A DNA stretch of 64,000 nucleotides from Agaribacillus aureus (GCA_030442055.1 JAUJEB010000003.1:248001-312000), one strand, 5' to 3'; counted from the stretch's first letter, positions 25,711 to 35,345 are shown. Notes: generated from the sequence alone by a model not told the origin. Made by a program: numbers and translations.

Positions 25711-26782
25711 ATACAATGCCATTGGCCTTATGTCCGGCACCTCCCTTGATGGCCTGGATATTGCGCATTGCTTTTTTGTATTGCGCGACGGCGAGTGGTT
25801 GTTTACGTTGGATAACAGCGTGGGGATCGAATACCCGGACACTTTGAGAGATCAGCTGAAAAACAGCGTCAACCTTCCGGCCATTGATCTGTTGCTTTTG
25901 AATATTGAGTTTGGGAAATGGCTGGGAGACCAGGTAAAACAATTCATGTCCGATAAAAATATAAAGATCGACTTCGTAGCCAGCCACGGACATACGGTAT
26001 TTCACCAGCCCGATAAAGGACTAACCTATCAGATAGGCTCCGGGCAGGAGCTGGCTAACAGCTGCGGCACAAAGGTCATATGCGATTTCAGATCGCTGGA
26101 CGTGGCCCTCGGTGGCCAGGGGGCCCCGCTTGTGCCAATTGGAGATCAGCGGTTGTTTTCGGAATTCGACTTTTGCCTGAATCTTGGGGGAATTGCCAAC
26201 GTTTCTTTTGATTTGGACGGTAAAAGGGTCGCATACGATGTGTGTCCCGCCAACATGTTACTCAACCACCTTATGGCGCAGGTTGGAAAAGTATATGATG
26301 AAAATGGGGAGATGGCCAGGTCTGGCGAGGTTTGCGATGATTTACTACAAAGTTTAAATGCGTTGGACTATTATGAACTTCCCTTCCCAAAATCGCTGGG
26401 TTACGAATGGTTCTGCGCGGAGGTCATTCCGCTTGTTGATAATTATCCTTGCAGTCTGGCCGATAAACTGTGCACTGCGGTACACCATACAGCCTTTCAG
26501 GTTTCTAAAGACCTGTCGGCATTTCATAGCGGCGGGGAGGCAAAGTTGTTTGCCACAGGGGGTGGCGCCAGAAATACATTTTTGATTGAAACCTTGAATC
26601 ACTACCTGAATAAAGAGTCCATTAAGGTCATTATCCCGGAATCACAAATTGTAGATTTCAAAGAAGCCATTGTTTTTGCATTCATGGGTGTGAAACGGCT
26701 AAGAGGAGAAATCAACTGCCTCAAGTCGGTTACCGGGGCTTCAGCCGATTCATCATCAGGCGTTATCTACTACCCTCATTAA
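25697..26782 (+). CDS. anmK: Anhydro-N-acetylmuramic acid kinase
   Basis: AnmK cleaves the 1,6-anhydro ring of anhydro-MurNAc and phosphorylates it with ATP to MurNAc-6-phosphate, a step of peptidoglycan recycling. From the ATG at 25697 the product is 361 residues, the usual family size; a longer frame from 25577 lies inside the methyltransferase gene and is rejected. Diagnostic motifs are G-L-M-S-G-T-S-L-D-G-L-D near residue 9, S-H-G-H-T near 98, F-R-S-L-D-V-A near 135, L-N-L-G-G-I-A-N near 168 and A-T-G-G-G-A near 290. ATG-ATG lets either codon serve as start. It overlaps the methyltransferase by 14 bp and lies between two SusC/SusD pairs. Confidence 0.93.
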   Translation: MMKDKYNAIGLMSGTSLDGLDIAHCFFVLRDGEWLFTLDNSVGIEYPDTLRDQLKNSVNLPAIDLLLLNIEFGKWLGDQVKQFMSDKNIKIDFVASHGHTVFHQPDKGLTYQIGSGQELANSCGTKVICDFRSLDVALGGQGAPLVPIGDQRLFSEFDFCLNLGGIANVSFDLDGKRVAYDVCPANMLLNHLMAQVGKVYDENGEMARSGEVCDDLLQSLNALDYYELPFPKSLGYEWFCAEVIPLVDNYPCSLADKLCTAVHHTAFQVSKDLSAFHSGGEAKLFATGGGARNTFLIETLNHYLNKESIKVIIPESQIVDFKEAIVFAFMGVKRLRGEINCLKSVTGASADSSSGVIYYPH

Positions 26783-27121
26783 TGTAATAGCCCTTCAAAG
26801 TGTATTGTCAGTCTCAGGGATGATAAGGATGATCTGCCAATAAAACCCAGTTGAATTCCACCAAATGATAATTTGCAGTTATTGACCCTTTTTGCAAATT
26901 CGGAATTGATCTGCACTCACCATGATGTTAACAGATCACAAAAGTCGAGCGTGCATTGGTATTGCCGGATCATAACAGCCAAAATCATACCCTCTCAACC
27001 ATCTGTTTTCCGAAGCCTGCCGGTCGTGTAAACCATACGTAATACTACCCTATTTTCTATTTCAACCATGTAATATCGGTACAAAAATATCATAAGTTCT
27101 CTGAAAATTTATGTAAAAATA

Positions 27122-27134
27122 CCCCAGAATGGGG
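27122..27134. promoter_or_regulatory. CCCCA-n3-TGGGG palindrome, candidate operator
   Basis: A perfect 5-bp inverted repeat with a 3-bp centre, extended as ACCCCAGAATGGGGGA (27121-27136). The same 16-mer, differing only in two central bases, occurs at 35332-35347. It lies about 313 bp before the SusC start. Confidence 0.5.
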
Positions 27135-27299
27135 GACAACTTTTAAGTTTTATATCCCGTCGTTTGAATTAACCTCAATTACAGTTCATATACGTAGATT
27201 TCAAGGTTTTTAGCTCCAATTACCTACGTAAAACAGGGGATAACTCACCCTTTTTGTTAAACTTTCATAATATAATTTATTGCATTTTTACATTTTTTT

Positions 27300-27315
27300 A
27301 CCGAATATGGGGGGA
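27300..27315. promoter_or_regulatory. Second, imperfect copy of the ACCCCAnAnTGGGGGA motif
   Basis: ACCGAATATGGGGGGA matches the site at 35332 at 13 of 16 positions and has the same spacing between halves. It lies 178 bp from the first copy and about 132 bp before the SusC start. Confidence 0.4.
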
Positions 27316-27447
27316 TGTATTTTACTCCCTGATTTAGCTACTTTGCACTAACGTGAACTGAGGGATTATTATTACATATTTCTGCCAAAAGTTTTCAAAT
27401 CTGGTTCACACTTAATTTTATTTTCTTTAATCTAAACCTTAAACTCA

Positions 27448-30400
27448 ATGAAAAATCATTTACTGACTTTTGTTTTTTGTATGCTCGCACTCTGTGTGTG
27501 GGCGCAAGAAAGGACCATTACGGGAGTGGTCAAAGATGATAGCGGACCCGTTCCGGGCGTTAACATTTTACTGAAAGGTACAACACAAGGTGTTGTGTCT
27601 GACATTGATGGAATTTACAAGATTATCGTACCAGAGTCAGGTGGTACATTAGTATTTTCCTCTATTGGATTTGTGACCGAGGAAGTGGAGATTGGTAATC
27701 GATCTGTGATTAACATAGCCTTAATACCTGATGTAAAGCAGCTATCCGAAGTTGTTGTAACAGCCCTGGGTGTGGAAAGAGAAAAGAAAGCCCTTGGTTA
27801 TTCTGTTCAGGAAATTGAAGGTAAAGAGTTATCAAAGGGTCGTGAAGTCAACATTGTCAACGGTCTTGCCGGTAAAATTGCCGGAGTAACAGTAAACAGC
27901 TCATCAGGGGCGCCAGGTGCCTCTTCCAGAATTGTGATCAGAGGTAACTCTTCCCTGTTAGGAAACAACCAGCCACTCTTTGTTATTGATGGTATTCCTA
28001 TTGATAACACCCAGTTTTCTTCAAGTGCCCGAAATAACACCAACGAGCCTTCCAATGGTATCCGTTTAGGTGATGAAGAGCAGGGCGCTGCCGACTATGG
28101 AAATGCCGCTCAGGACATAGACCCCAATAATATTGAAAGCCTTTCCGTGCTTAAGGGCCCCACAGCCGTTGCCCTATACGGTTCTCGCGCTCAAAATGGC
28201 GCCGTGATCATTACCACTAAAAACGGTAAAGGACAGGAAGGTATTGGTGTAACTTTCAGCACCGCCTACTCAGTACAGACTCCTTTAAGACTGCCAAACT
28301 TCCAAAATAGCTATGGACAAGGTGGTTACGGCCTGGTTGACTATCCAGATTACCTGGATGTTGACGAAAGCTGGGGAGATCCGCTGGATGTAGGTACTAC
28401 CAAACGAAATGTATTCAACGAAGATGTGCCTTGGGTTTCTAATCCTGACAATGTGAAGGATTTTATGGAAACAGGTCATAACTTCACTAACAACATTTCG
28501 ATTCAGGGAAGCAACGAGGTAGCCAATTTCAGGTTGTCCATTTCCGACCTGGATCAAAAAGGTATCATGCCTGGTACAGGCTTCGATAAAACCAACTTTG
28601 GTTTGAACGCCGGCATGCAGGTAAGCGATAAGTTAAGAGCCGATGTGTCTGTAAATTATTCGATTACTGAAGGCCAAAACAGGCCCAGCACCGGATATGA
28701 TGGCGCCAATGCATTACAGCAAATGTTTAACTGGCATGGCAGGCAGGTGAGGTGGACTGATTTCAGAAATTACAAGGATGCCGATGGTAATCTGATTTTG
28801 AACCTGTCAGATCCCAATAACTCACAGTCATTTAACAAACCAATATCTCCGACACCAGCATGGCAGAATAACCCTTACGCGGATCTATTGGAAAATGTTA
28901 ACTCTGACAGAAGAGACCGACTCATCGGAAACTTTAAAGTTAGCTACAAAATACTCGATTGGTTAGATGCTTCTGTTCGCGCAGGAACTGACTATTATGA
29001 GGACAGCAGGCTGCAAAGATATAAGTCTGGCTTAGATAACCCTCCTCCATTGAGAAGGGGTGGATTTATCATGGATAACTATACTGTCAATACATTTAAC
29101 GTAGACTTTGTTTTAAATGCAACCAAAAATTTTGGAGAAAACATTTCTACTAACTTGTTAATTGGCGCCAACAGGTATGACCTTTCAATCAGCAATGAAT
29201 TCACAAGAGTGCAAGGTTTGCTTGTACCCGATATTTATAACCTGTCTAACGCTTTAGGTACACCTGAAGCCAGGAATTACGTAAGTGAAAAACGTATCAA
29301 CGGTCTGTATTTCTCAGGACAAGTTGGTTATAAAAACATGTTATTCCTGGATATTACCGGCCGAAATGACTGGTCCTCTACCCTACCAGCTGATAACAGA
29401 TCTTACTTCTACCCATCTGTAAGTACTTCTTTTGTATTTACCGATGCATTTGAAATTCCAATTATCAGCTACGGTAAAATCCGTGCAGGTGTAGCGCAGG
29501 TTGGTAACGACACGAATCCCTACAATACGGAATCGTTCTTTGTAGCCAAAAGGATAACAAACAACCAGGCTGATATTACCTTCCCATTCAACGGTGCACC
29601 ATCATTTGCGCTGGGAGATCAGTTAGCCAATGAAAGCCTGAAGCCGGAAGAAACTACTTCCTGGGAAATCGGAACCGATTTAAGATTCTTTGACGGCCGA
29701 TTCAATGTAGATTTCACTTACTATAACAGTATCACCAAAAATCAATTGCTGGCTCTGACACTGCCATCTTCAAGTGGTTTCAGCAGTCAGTTTGTTAATG
29801 CCGGAGAGATCCAGAACAATGGCGTGGAATTGATGTTATCCGGAACGCCTCTAAGCTTTAGCAATGGCCTGCAGTGGGATGTAATCGTCAATTTCGCCAA
29901 AAACAACAGTGAAGTGACTGAATTGCACTCTGATGTTGAGTCCATTATCATAGAGCGACACAGAGCTCAAACCGAAGCAAGGCCCGGCAGACCTTACGGT
30001 GATATCTATGGAACTGCATGGTTGAGAAATGAAGCAGGTCAAAGAATCATTAATCCAAACGATGGTCTGCCTTCAAGAGCCCCGGGTGGAAATCAGCTAT
30101 TAGGAAATATTACCCCTGATTTTACAATGGGTCTTTCAAATACAATTTCTTTTAAAGGATTAAGTCTCAACTTCCTGTTGGATTGGAAAAAAGGTGGAGA
30201 CCTGTTCTCAATCACTGAATTCTTTGGTGGTTACTCCGGTGTACTGGAAAGAACAGTTGAAGGAAGAGACGGTACTTATGTTGCCGAAGGTGTAATTGAC
30301 AATGGTGATGGTACCTTCAGCCCTAACACTATCCAGATAGACGCTGAAGATTACTGGCATAATAGTTTTCAGGCACAGGAAGAAGGTGTATATGACGCTT

Positions 30401-30642
30401 CTTTCATCAAGCTAAGAGAGGTAATACTTAGCTACAATTTCCCAAAAAGCCTGGTTTCAAAAACACCGTTCACCGCCATCAATTTCTCTTTGATCGGACG
30501 AAATCTTGCCATTCTTCATTCTAACGTGCCTAACATCGATCCTGAAAGCAGCGCCTATGGCGCAAGCAACGGACAAGGTTTTGAGGTGAATAACATTCCT
30601 TCCGTTAGAAGCTTTGGCGCAAGTCTAAGAGTAGATTTGTAA
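27448..30642 (+). CDS. SusC/RagA-type TonB-dependent outer-membrane transporter
   Basis: A 1064-residue transporter. Signal peptide to about residue 19, CarboxypepD_reg-like domain about 20-100 (G-V-V-K-D-D-S-G-P-V-P-G-V-N), TonB plug about 110-260 containing Y-G-S-R-A-Q-N-G-A, and a C-terminal beta barrel. No STN domain. Its SusD partner follows at 30683. The codon use and sequence differ clearly from the SusC at 20546, so the two pairs probably carry different substrates. Two copies of the GGGGGA-type palindrome lie upstream. Confidence 0.95.
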   Translation: MKNHLLTFVFCMLALCVWAQERTITGVVKDDSGPVPGVNILLKGTTQGVVSDIDGIYKIIVPESGGTLVFSSIGFVTEEVEIGNRSVINIALIPDVKQLSEVVVTALGVEREKKALGYSVQEIEGKELSKGREVNIVNGLAGKIAGVTVNSSSGAPGASSRIVIRGNSSLLGNNQPLFVIDGIPIDNTQFSSSARNNTNEPSNGIRLGDEEQGAADYGNAAQDIDPNNIESLSVLKGPTAVALYGSRAQNGAVIITTKNGKGQEGIGVTFSTAYSVQTPLRLPNFQNSYGQGGYGLVDYPDYLDVDESWGDPLDVGTTKRNVFNEDVPWVSNPDNVKDFMETGHNFTNNISIQGSNEVANFRLSISDLDQKGIMPGTGFDKTNFGLNAGMQVSDKLRADVSVNYSITEGQNRPSTGYDGANALQQMFNWHGRQVRWTDFRNYKDADGNLILNLSDPNNSQSFNKPISPTPAWQNNPYADLLENVNSDRRDRLIGNFKVSYKILDWLDASVRAGTDYYEDSRLQRYKSGLDNPPPLRRGGFIMDNYTVNTFNVDFVLNATKNFGENISTNLLIGANRYDLSISNEFTRVQGLLVPDIYNLSNALGTPEARNYVSEKRINGLYFSGQVGYKNMLFLDITGRNDWSSTLPADNRSYFYPSVSTSFVFTDAFEIPIISYGKIRAGVAQVGNDTNPYNTESFFVAKRITNNQADITFPFNGAPSFALGDQLANESLKPEETTSWEIGTDLRFFDGRFNVDFTYYNSITKNQLLALTLPSSSGFSSQFVNAGEIQNNGVELMLSGTPLSFSNGLQWDVIVNFAKNNSEVTELHSDVESIIIERHRAQTEARPGRPYGDIYGTAWLRNEAGQRIINPNDGLPSRAPGGNQLLGNITPDFTMGLSNTISFKGLSLNFLLDWKKGGDLFSITEFFGGYSGVLERTVEGRDGTYVAEGVIDNGDGTFSPNTIQIDAEDYWHNSFQAQEEGVYDASFIKLREVILSYNFPKSLVSKTPFTAINFSLIGRNLAILHSNVPNIDPESSAYGASNGQGFEVNNIPSVRSFGASLRVDL

Positions 30643-30682
30643 TCTGATTAATGTTGTACAATTGATTAAAAGAAATTTAAAA

Positions 30683-32143
30683 ATGAATATATCAAATATC
30701 TTAAAAACAGTATTTCTGGCCCTTGTGATAATAGGGGTTGGAGCATGTGAAGACGGGTTTGATGAACTAGCACAAAACCCAAATGCGCCTAGTGATGTGC
30801 CTGCAGAGTTTGTTTTACCAGGTGCACAGGTCGATTTGTCGTATTACACTTCTTACCAGCTAGGCGTCAACTATCTGGGATTATGGGTTCAGCATCACGG
30901 CTCAGGAGCCTATCCCGAAGAAGATCAATACAGCCCCAGGCTTAATGACATCAATGTCTACTGGGATAACTTGTATGATAACTCCATGCAGGATTTTAGA
31001 CATATCCTTAACAAGTCTGAAGAATCCGGCAACAGCAACCAAAGAGCCGTTGCCCTGATCATGAGCTCCTACGGATACATGTCTATTTCCGACGTTTGGG
31101 GCGACATTCCATACACTGAGGCTTTGAGGGGAACGGAGGGGATCACCACCCCTGTGTTAGACCCGCAAGAAGTTGTATATGACGGTATCATTAAAGATCT
31201 GAATGATGCGGTAAGTATCATGGATTTTAATGCCATTGACGGTTTTGGAGCAGAAGACCTGGTTTTTGGTGGAGATATGAGAAAGTGGGAAAAATTTGCC
31301 AACTCTCTTAGGTTAAGAGCATTTATCCACTTATCAAATGTAGATCCGGCAAAGGCTCAGGCAGGTGTTGTTGAAATGCTGGGCAAACCGCTGATTGCCA
31401 GTCAGGACGAAACCGCTGCGATACACTATACGACCACCGCGGGAAACAAAAATCCTGTACATAGCCGTCACGTAGGAAGAGAAAATGACTTTAGGGTTAG
31501 TCTATCTGTTACCAGCAGAATGATAGGTCCCGGTACCAAAGCCGACCCGCTTGATCCACGACTGGAAGTTTACGCACAGCGTAACAACGCCGGCGTATTT
31601 GAAGGGGTTCCCAACGGTATCAACGGGCTTGGCGATGTTGGACTTACCAATGAGTCATCCTCAAAAATCGGCACCTTTTATCTTCGCGCCGATGCTCCTG
31701 CCTATTTCATGACTTATTCTGAGGTTGAATTTATAAGAGCAGAGGCTGCGCATAACGGATGGATAGCTGATGATCCTCAAACCGCTTATGAAAATGCGAT
31801 AAAAGTATCTATGGCTGAAAACGGAATTACCGATGCCGCTGTGATCGATGCATTCCTAGCCGATCCGACGATCGCCTACTCAACCGCTGAAGGTGACCGT
31901 TTAATCGCAGAACAAAAATGGATCGCCCTGTACGGACAGTCCATCGAAGCCTGGACCAACTGGAGAAGAACAGGATTCCCTGATATTCCGGTTGCATTGA
32001 ACGATCAAAACGACGGTGTTATTCCCCGAAGAATGACTTATGGCAGTGTAGAAGCTTCTACCAATGCCACTAACGTGACTGCCGCTTCCGAACGACAAGG
32101 AGGAGCAGAACTGAGCAATCGCGTATGGTGGGATACGCTGTAA
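30683..32143 (+). CDS. SusD/RagB-type nutrient-binding outer-membrane lipoprotein (SusD-like_2 type)
   Basis: A 486-residue lipoprotein from the ATG at 30683; a TTG seven codons upstream is less likely. The signal ends G-V-G-A-C, then E-D-G-F-D-E-L-A-Q-N-P-N-A-P, typical of the SusD-like_2 branch that often works with peptide- or mixed-substrate SusC proteins. Further marks are the Y-G-Y-M-S-I-S-D-V-W-G-D-I-P-Y-T-E-A segment near 125-140 and E-Q-K-W-I-A-L-Y-G-Q near residue 410. A strong terminator follows 22 bp after the stop. Confidence 0.92.
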   Translation: MNISNILKTVFLALVIIGVGACEDGFDELAQNPNAPSDVPAEFVLPGAQVDLSYYTSYQLGVNYLGLWVQHHGSGAYPEEDQYSPRLNDINVYWDNLYDNSMQDFRHILNKSEESGNSNQRAVALIMSSYGYMSISDVWGDIPYTEALRGTEGITTPVLDPQEVVYDGIIKDLNDAVSIMDFNAIDGFGAEDLVFGGDMRKWEKFANSLRLRAFIHLSNVDPAKAQAGVVEMLGKPLIASQDETAAIHYTTTAGNKNPVHSRHVGRENDFRVSLSVTSRMIGPGTKADPLDPRLEVYAQRNNAGVFEGVPNGINGLGDVGLTNESSSKIGTFYLRADAPAYFMTYSEVEFIRAEAAHNGWIADDPQTAYENAIKVSMAENGITDAAVIDAFLADPTIAYSTAEGDRLIAEQKWIALYGQSIEAWTNWRRTGFPDIPVALNDQNDGVIPRRMTYGSVEASTNATNVTAASERQGGAELSNRVWWDTL

Positions 32144-32163
32144 AAGGTTTAAGATAAACTGAA

Positions 32164-32198
32164 AAAGAGCGCTGACTGGTTCAGCGCTCTTTTTTTTA
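32164..32198 (+). terminator. Rho-independent terminator after the second susD
   Basis: AGAGCGCTGA (32166-32175) and TCAGCGCTCT (32181-32190) form a perfect 10-bp stem with a 5-nt loop, followed by a run of T. The preceding A run would also let it work for the opposite strand, where a minus-strand gene ends at 32314. Confidence 0.88.
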
Positions 32199-32313
32199 TG
32201 TTATCGGAAAGCTTATGTTTTCAGCCAGGAAAGTATGAGCTGATTTTACTGGTCTCCCAATCACCAAAATCTTGTAACCAGCTATTAGCTATCTCAACCT
32301 CGCTACAACCAGA

Positions 32314-33468
32314 TTATTTAAAATGTTCAAATCGATAAACCTTTGATCTTTCGTTGATGATGACCGCCAAAACCCGCTCTTTGTTTGGAATTCTGTTATC
32401 TTGATAGGTCAAGGGGAAAGACAGCCGTTCGTGGTTGGTCTTGTAATCCCCGTAGGGATATATGGAATAGTTTCGGTCAAAACCATTATTTTCACTCAAT
32501 AATTTAAAACCTCCCTTATCCAATAACTTTACACCGGCCCAGGTCATCTCCAGGGCGACATTGATCTCTCCGGGATCGGTGCCGATCAAATTGCCGTGTA
32601 CCGAGCGTTGCAGTATTTGTGACCAATAACTGTCGGTTTGCCGGTCATACAAAATAAGATTATTATTATACAATAAGCCCGACACGCCGAATTCCAACAC
32701 ATTTTCATTGAGTGCTCTGTTCCAAATGGTGGACGTTCCGGTGAGTGGGCAATAGCCAACTACCACATCTTTGCCATTAATATTATCATTTAAGGATTCG
32801 TGCCAGTCCATTACTTTATGAGGAATAACCTTTAAATTTTGCTGATCTGGTATGACAATAGTCAAATCCTCATCATTTACATATAGCGGATTCACCAGAT
32901 CCCGGCCCGAAAGGCTTTGATAGACGGGATTATCCAAAGAAGGGATCGCATCTTTAAATGCTCCCCTGAAAACATTTTCCTGGTTGATGAGCCAATCCGG
33001 CCCGGAAATTTCACTATCCAGCTTTTCATTCATTTCTTCGCCATAGATGGTCACAATTGGGAAAAATGAAGCAAAACTAAACCAATATCCCATCATTGCC
33101 TGCGTTGGCACAAGCCTTTGCCCTGCCCGGGGGCCCGCTGTCGCTTCCCCGAAAATATCCCAGGTATTCCCTTCCTGATCTTCAAATATGATTGGAAATG
33201 CGTTGATTGAAGGTTGCAGGTCCAGTTCGGTTCCATCTTCCAATATCCTGTTGTAAGCGACCATGGTCCTGAAAGTTGAATTGGCATAAACCGCATATTT
33301 CTCCGATTCAAACTCATCGTGAATAATGTTTACAATAGCCGGTGGCGGTCCTGAAGGCGGTGCCGGATCTTCGCCTTCATCACTGCACCCTGCAAAAAAG
33401 AGCGTCAAAATCACTAATATCCGGTAGATGGTTGGCTTGGGTTGCTGTTGTTTTATCTGGAACTGCAT
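32314..33468 (-). CDS. DUF3179 lipoprotein with permuted order of domain parts
   Basis: A 384-residue lipoprotein (signal ending F-F-A-G-C, Cys about residue 28). Residues about 170-384 carry the DUF3179 core: K-V-M-D-W-H-E-S-L-N-D near 218, G-Y-C-P-L-T-G near 238, F-G-V-S-G-L-L near 260, Y-D-R-Q-T-D-S-Y-W near 274 and Y-P-Y-G-D-Y. It stops at V-Y-R-F-E-H-F-K, where the usual family continues. The missing closing part (H-D-E-F-x-x-x-K-Y-A-V, then W-D-I-F-G-E-A-x-x-G-P-R-A-G and Y-W-F-S-F) is found instead at residues about 45-140. So the protein reads as a circular permutation of the familiar order. Function of the family is unknown. It lies 6 bp after a beta-barrel gene. Confidence 0.75.
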   Translation of the reverse strand: MQFQIKQQQPKPTIYRILVILTLFFAGCSDEGEDPAPPSGPPPAIVNIIHDEFESEKYAVYANSTFRTMVAYNRILEDGTELDLQPSINAFPIIFEDQEGNTWDIFGEATAGPRAGQRLVPTQAMMGYWFSFASFFPIVTIYGEEMNEKLDSEISGPDWLINQENVFRGAFKDAIPSLDNPVYQSLSGRDLVNPLYVNDEDLTIVIPDQQNLKVIPHKVMDWHESLNDNINGKDVVVGYCPLTGTSTIWNRALNENVLEFGVSGLLYNNNLILYDRQTDSYWSQILQRSVHGNLIGTDPGEINVALEMTWAGVKLLDKGGFKLLSENNGFDRNYSIYPYGDYKTNHERLSFPLTYQDNRIPNKERVLAVIINERSKVYRFEHFK

Positions 33469-33474
33469 AGCTTC

Positions 33475-34413
33475 TTAAATAATTACATTTACAGACACAT
33501 TTATTCTTTGCGTTGTGGTTATTTGAAAACCTTTCAACCGCCTCAAAAAGGGAATCTCATACCTGACTGAAGCCTTGACCTCCGGCAATAATTGCAGGGT
33601 CCAGCCAGGAGCAATGTAGGCCCAAATGCCTCCGGTATTGGGATTATCATAATTATCAACCCTGTCTTTGGTGGTGGTTCTTACCCTCAGCGTCAGTGAG
33701 GGGTAATTGAGCATATTGGCGATCAGCAATTGATCGCTGAAGGCCGAAATCGACTGAAATTCATTCCCAAAACGATAACGATCATGGAAGGTAAACCGAT
33801 GACTATCACCATTCAGCTTATAGTAAAACGCCTGGGTAATTGTCACTGATTTCCTAAAAGGTAGCCTGGCCGTGACCTGGGCTAACGCCAGGTAATCTAC
33901 GGATCCCGTTCCGGATTGCATGGTTGGCGGTAATATAAACTGACTTTCCGCATCTCTGCCCTTTGTTTCTCCGGTAGGCAGTTTTACACCCAGTCCAAAA
34001 CCTGCACTTAGCCCATCTTTCTTCAACACCTGGTATTGCCCAAAAACAGTAACATCGCCTAAATTGTCAGTGGAATTCTTTTCTATGCTACCGGGTTGAT
34101 CAATACTTTCTGACAACCACACATAAGGCAAAAGCATTGTGACACTTATTTTATCATTAAATGCATAATCCACCTGGGCAAATAATGTTTTTGTCCTTCT
34201 CCTTATAAAATCATCATTCAGCTTATCATTCTCCTGAAAAAAATCTTCTATCTTATTGAGGTCATAGCTAATCGAAAGACTTAACTTCCCCGCATCCGGA
34301 TTCTGTAGGTTGATGGTACCAACTAATGGCGCCCCACCGGTACAGCACGTTTGGCTATAGCCGATTACCGGGCACAAAAAGATTACAAGGATGGCGCAAC
34401 ATAAAGGTCGCAT
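33475..34413 (-). CDS. Outer-membrane beta-barrel protein of the MetA/phenol-degradation transporter type
   Basis: A 312-residue exported protein: signal peptide to about residue 20, then mature T-C-C-T-G-G-A-P-L with adjacent cysteines, and alternating beta-strand sequence to the end, with conserved Y-x-x-x-D-K-I-S-V-T-M-L-L-P-Y and G-L-G-V-K-L-P-T-G-E-T motifs. This is the pattern of PF13557-type channels. It is translated just before the DUF3179 lipoprotein (6-bp gap), which suggests that the two work together at the outer membrane. The transported compound is unknown; the C-C pair may bind metal. Confidence 0.7.
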   Translation of the reverse strand: MRPLCCAILVIFLCPVIGYSQTCCTGGAPLVGTINLQNPDAGKLSLSISYDLNKIEDFFQENDKLNDDFIRRRTKTLFAQVDYAFNDKISVTMLLPYVWLSESIDQPGSIEKNSTDNLGDVTVFGQYQVLKKDGLSAGFGLGVKLPTGETKGRDAESQFILPPTMQSGTGSVDYLALAQVTARLPFRKSVTITQAFYYKLNGDSHRFTFHDRYRFGNEFQSISAFSDQLLIANMLNYPSLTLRVRTTTKDRVDNYDNPNTGGIWAYIAPGWTLQLLPEVKASVRYEIPFLRRLKGFQITTTQRINVSVNVII

Positions 34414-34566
34414 AGTGAAATAAATATGTAATTGATTCGGCCTACTTTTATGTTAACAGAGCACCTACATATTTGGTTCCGATCTTCCCTTATAAAATAG
34501 TTAGTTTTATCCCCAATTTTTTAAGGTCCGCTAAACCGGAAAACCAGCGAACCATAGCAGCCAAAA

Positions 34567-35277
34567 TCAAATGGTATTGTAATAGTTAACAATCTCAATT
34601 AAGTCTTCCTTTTTTTTGTAGCCAAGCCGTTTTGTCTTTGAAAATTGTTCAACCTGCTTGCTCTTTGAATCAAACAAAGACAGGGTCTTTTTTTTGCTCT
34701 TTGTCAACTTGTGAAGCTGGTCATCGGCGAACATATACAAGGTCTCAACTTTCACGATTTCGTTTTGTTCACTACCCATATCCAGCGCCACATTGTAGTT
34801 TGCCTGTTTGATGGTAATGGAAGTACGTGAAAACAATTTATTTTTTCCGTTGACCAATACTTCAAAAAAACCATACATAGGAGCATTTTCTATGGAATAA
34901 CTGCCTGCATCAATAAAATAGGTCTTCCTGTCTCCGGATATTAAAAAGAATTCTTTAACTTTTCGCCCGCTTAATACCCGGACTTTACCACCGAATCTGA
35001 TCTCCAGATTATTGTTCTCAACATCAAATCTCATCAGGGGACTTTTGACCGATCGGCCATCGATCATCTCAATTTGTCCCTGATGCCAATCGTCGAAAAA
35101 GTAATGGGTACCCTTATCCGGTTTCCTTTCAAATGGGATTTCCGCCACCAGGGTATGAGACATGTCGTTACTCAAATCCAACATGCCCTCGGTTCTGGTG
35201 ACCTGGGCTTCGGAAAGCATGTGACCGGCAGTAATTAATACTATTGTAATCAACCATTTTTTACGTAACATAGCCAT
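34567..35277 (-). CDS. Hypothetical secreted protein
   Basis: A 236-residue protein with a signal peptide (hydrophobic residues about 8-23, cleavage near S-E-A-Q). The mature part is mainly beta, ending in a Lys-rich segment (T-K-S-K-K-K-T-L-S-L-F). I do not recognise a family. ATG codons at positions 1 and 3 are both possible starts. It lies 153 bp before the beta-barrel gene on the same strand, so it may belong to the same unit, and it is divergent from the PSD1 operon. A CCCCA-n3-TGGGG site lies 56 bp before its start. Confidence 0.6.
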   Translation of the reverse strand: MAMLRKKWLITIVLITAGHMLSEAQVTRTEGMLDLSNDMSHTLVAEIPFERKPDKGTHYFFDDWHQGQIEMIDGRSVKSPLMRFDVENNNLEIRFGGKVRVLSGRKVKEFFLISGDRKTYFIDAGSYSIENAPMYGFFEVLVNGKNKLFSRTSITIKQANYNVALDMGSEQNEIVKVETLYMFADDQLHKLTKSKKKTLSLFDSKSKQVEQFSKTKRLGYKKKEDLIEIVNYYNTI

Positions 35278-35332
35278 TGCATTTTGTCCTCTATATAACC
35301 TTTATATTAAGGAATTAAAGGGAATATAACAA

Positions 35333-35345
35333 CCCCATATTGGGG
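35333..35345. promoter_or_regulatory. CCCCA-n3-TGGGG palindrome, candidate operator
   Basis: A perfect 5-bp inverted repeat with TAT centre; the extended 16-mer (35332-35347) matches the one at 27121-27136 at 14 positions. It lies 56 bp before the start at 35277 and 370 bp before the PSD1 gene. Confidence 0.5.

Larger units (their letters stand above)
26783..27447. other. Long regulatory region upstream of the second susC
   Basis: A 665-bp AT-rich stretch with no gene. From left to right it holds an 8-bp inverted repeat AATTTGCA (26870-26877)/TGCAAATT (26893-26900), the near-palindrome CCCCA-GAA-TGGGG (27122-27134), the pair TACGTAG (27191-27197)/CTACGTA (27234-27240), and ACCGAATATGGGGGGA (27300-27315), which matches the second site. 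A TACTTTGC near 27340 resembles a -7 element. The length and number of sites suggest tight control of the SusC/SusD pair. Confidence 0.45.
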
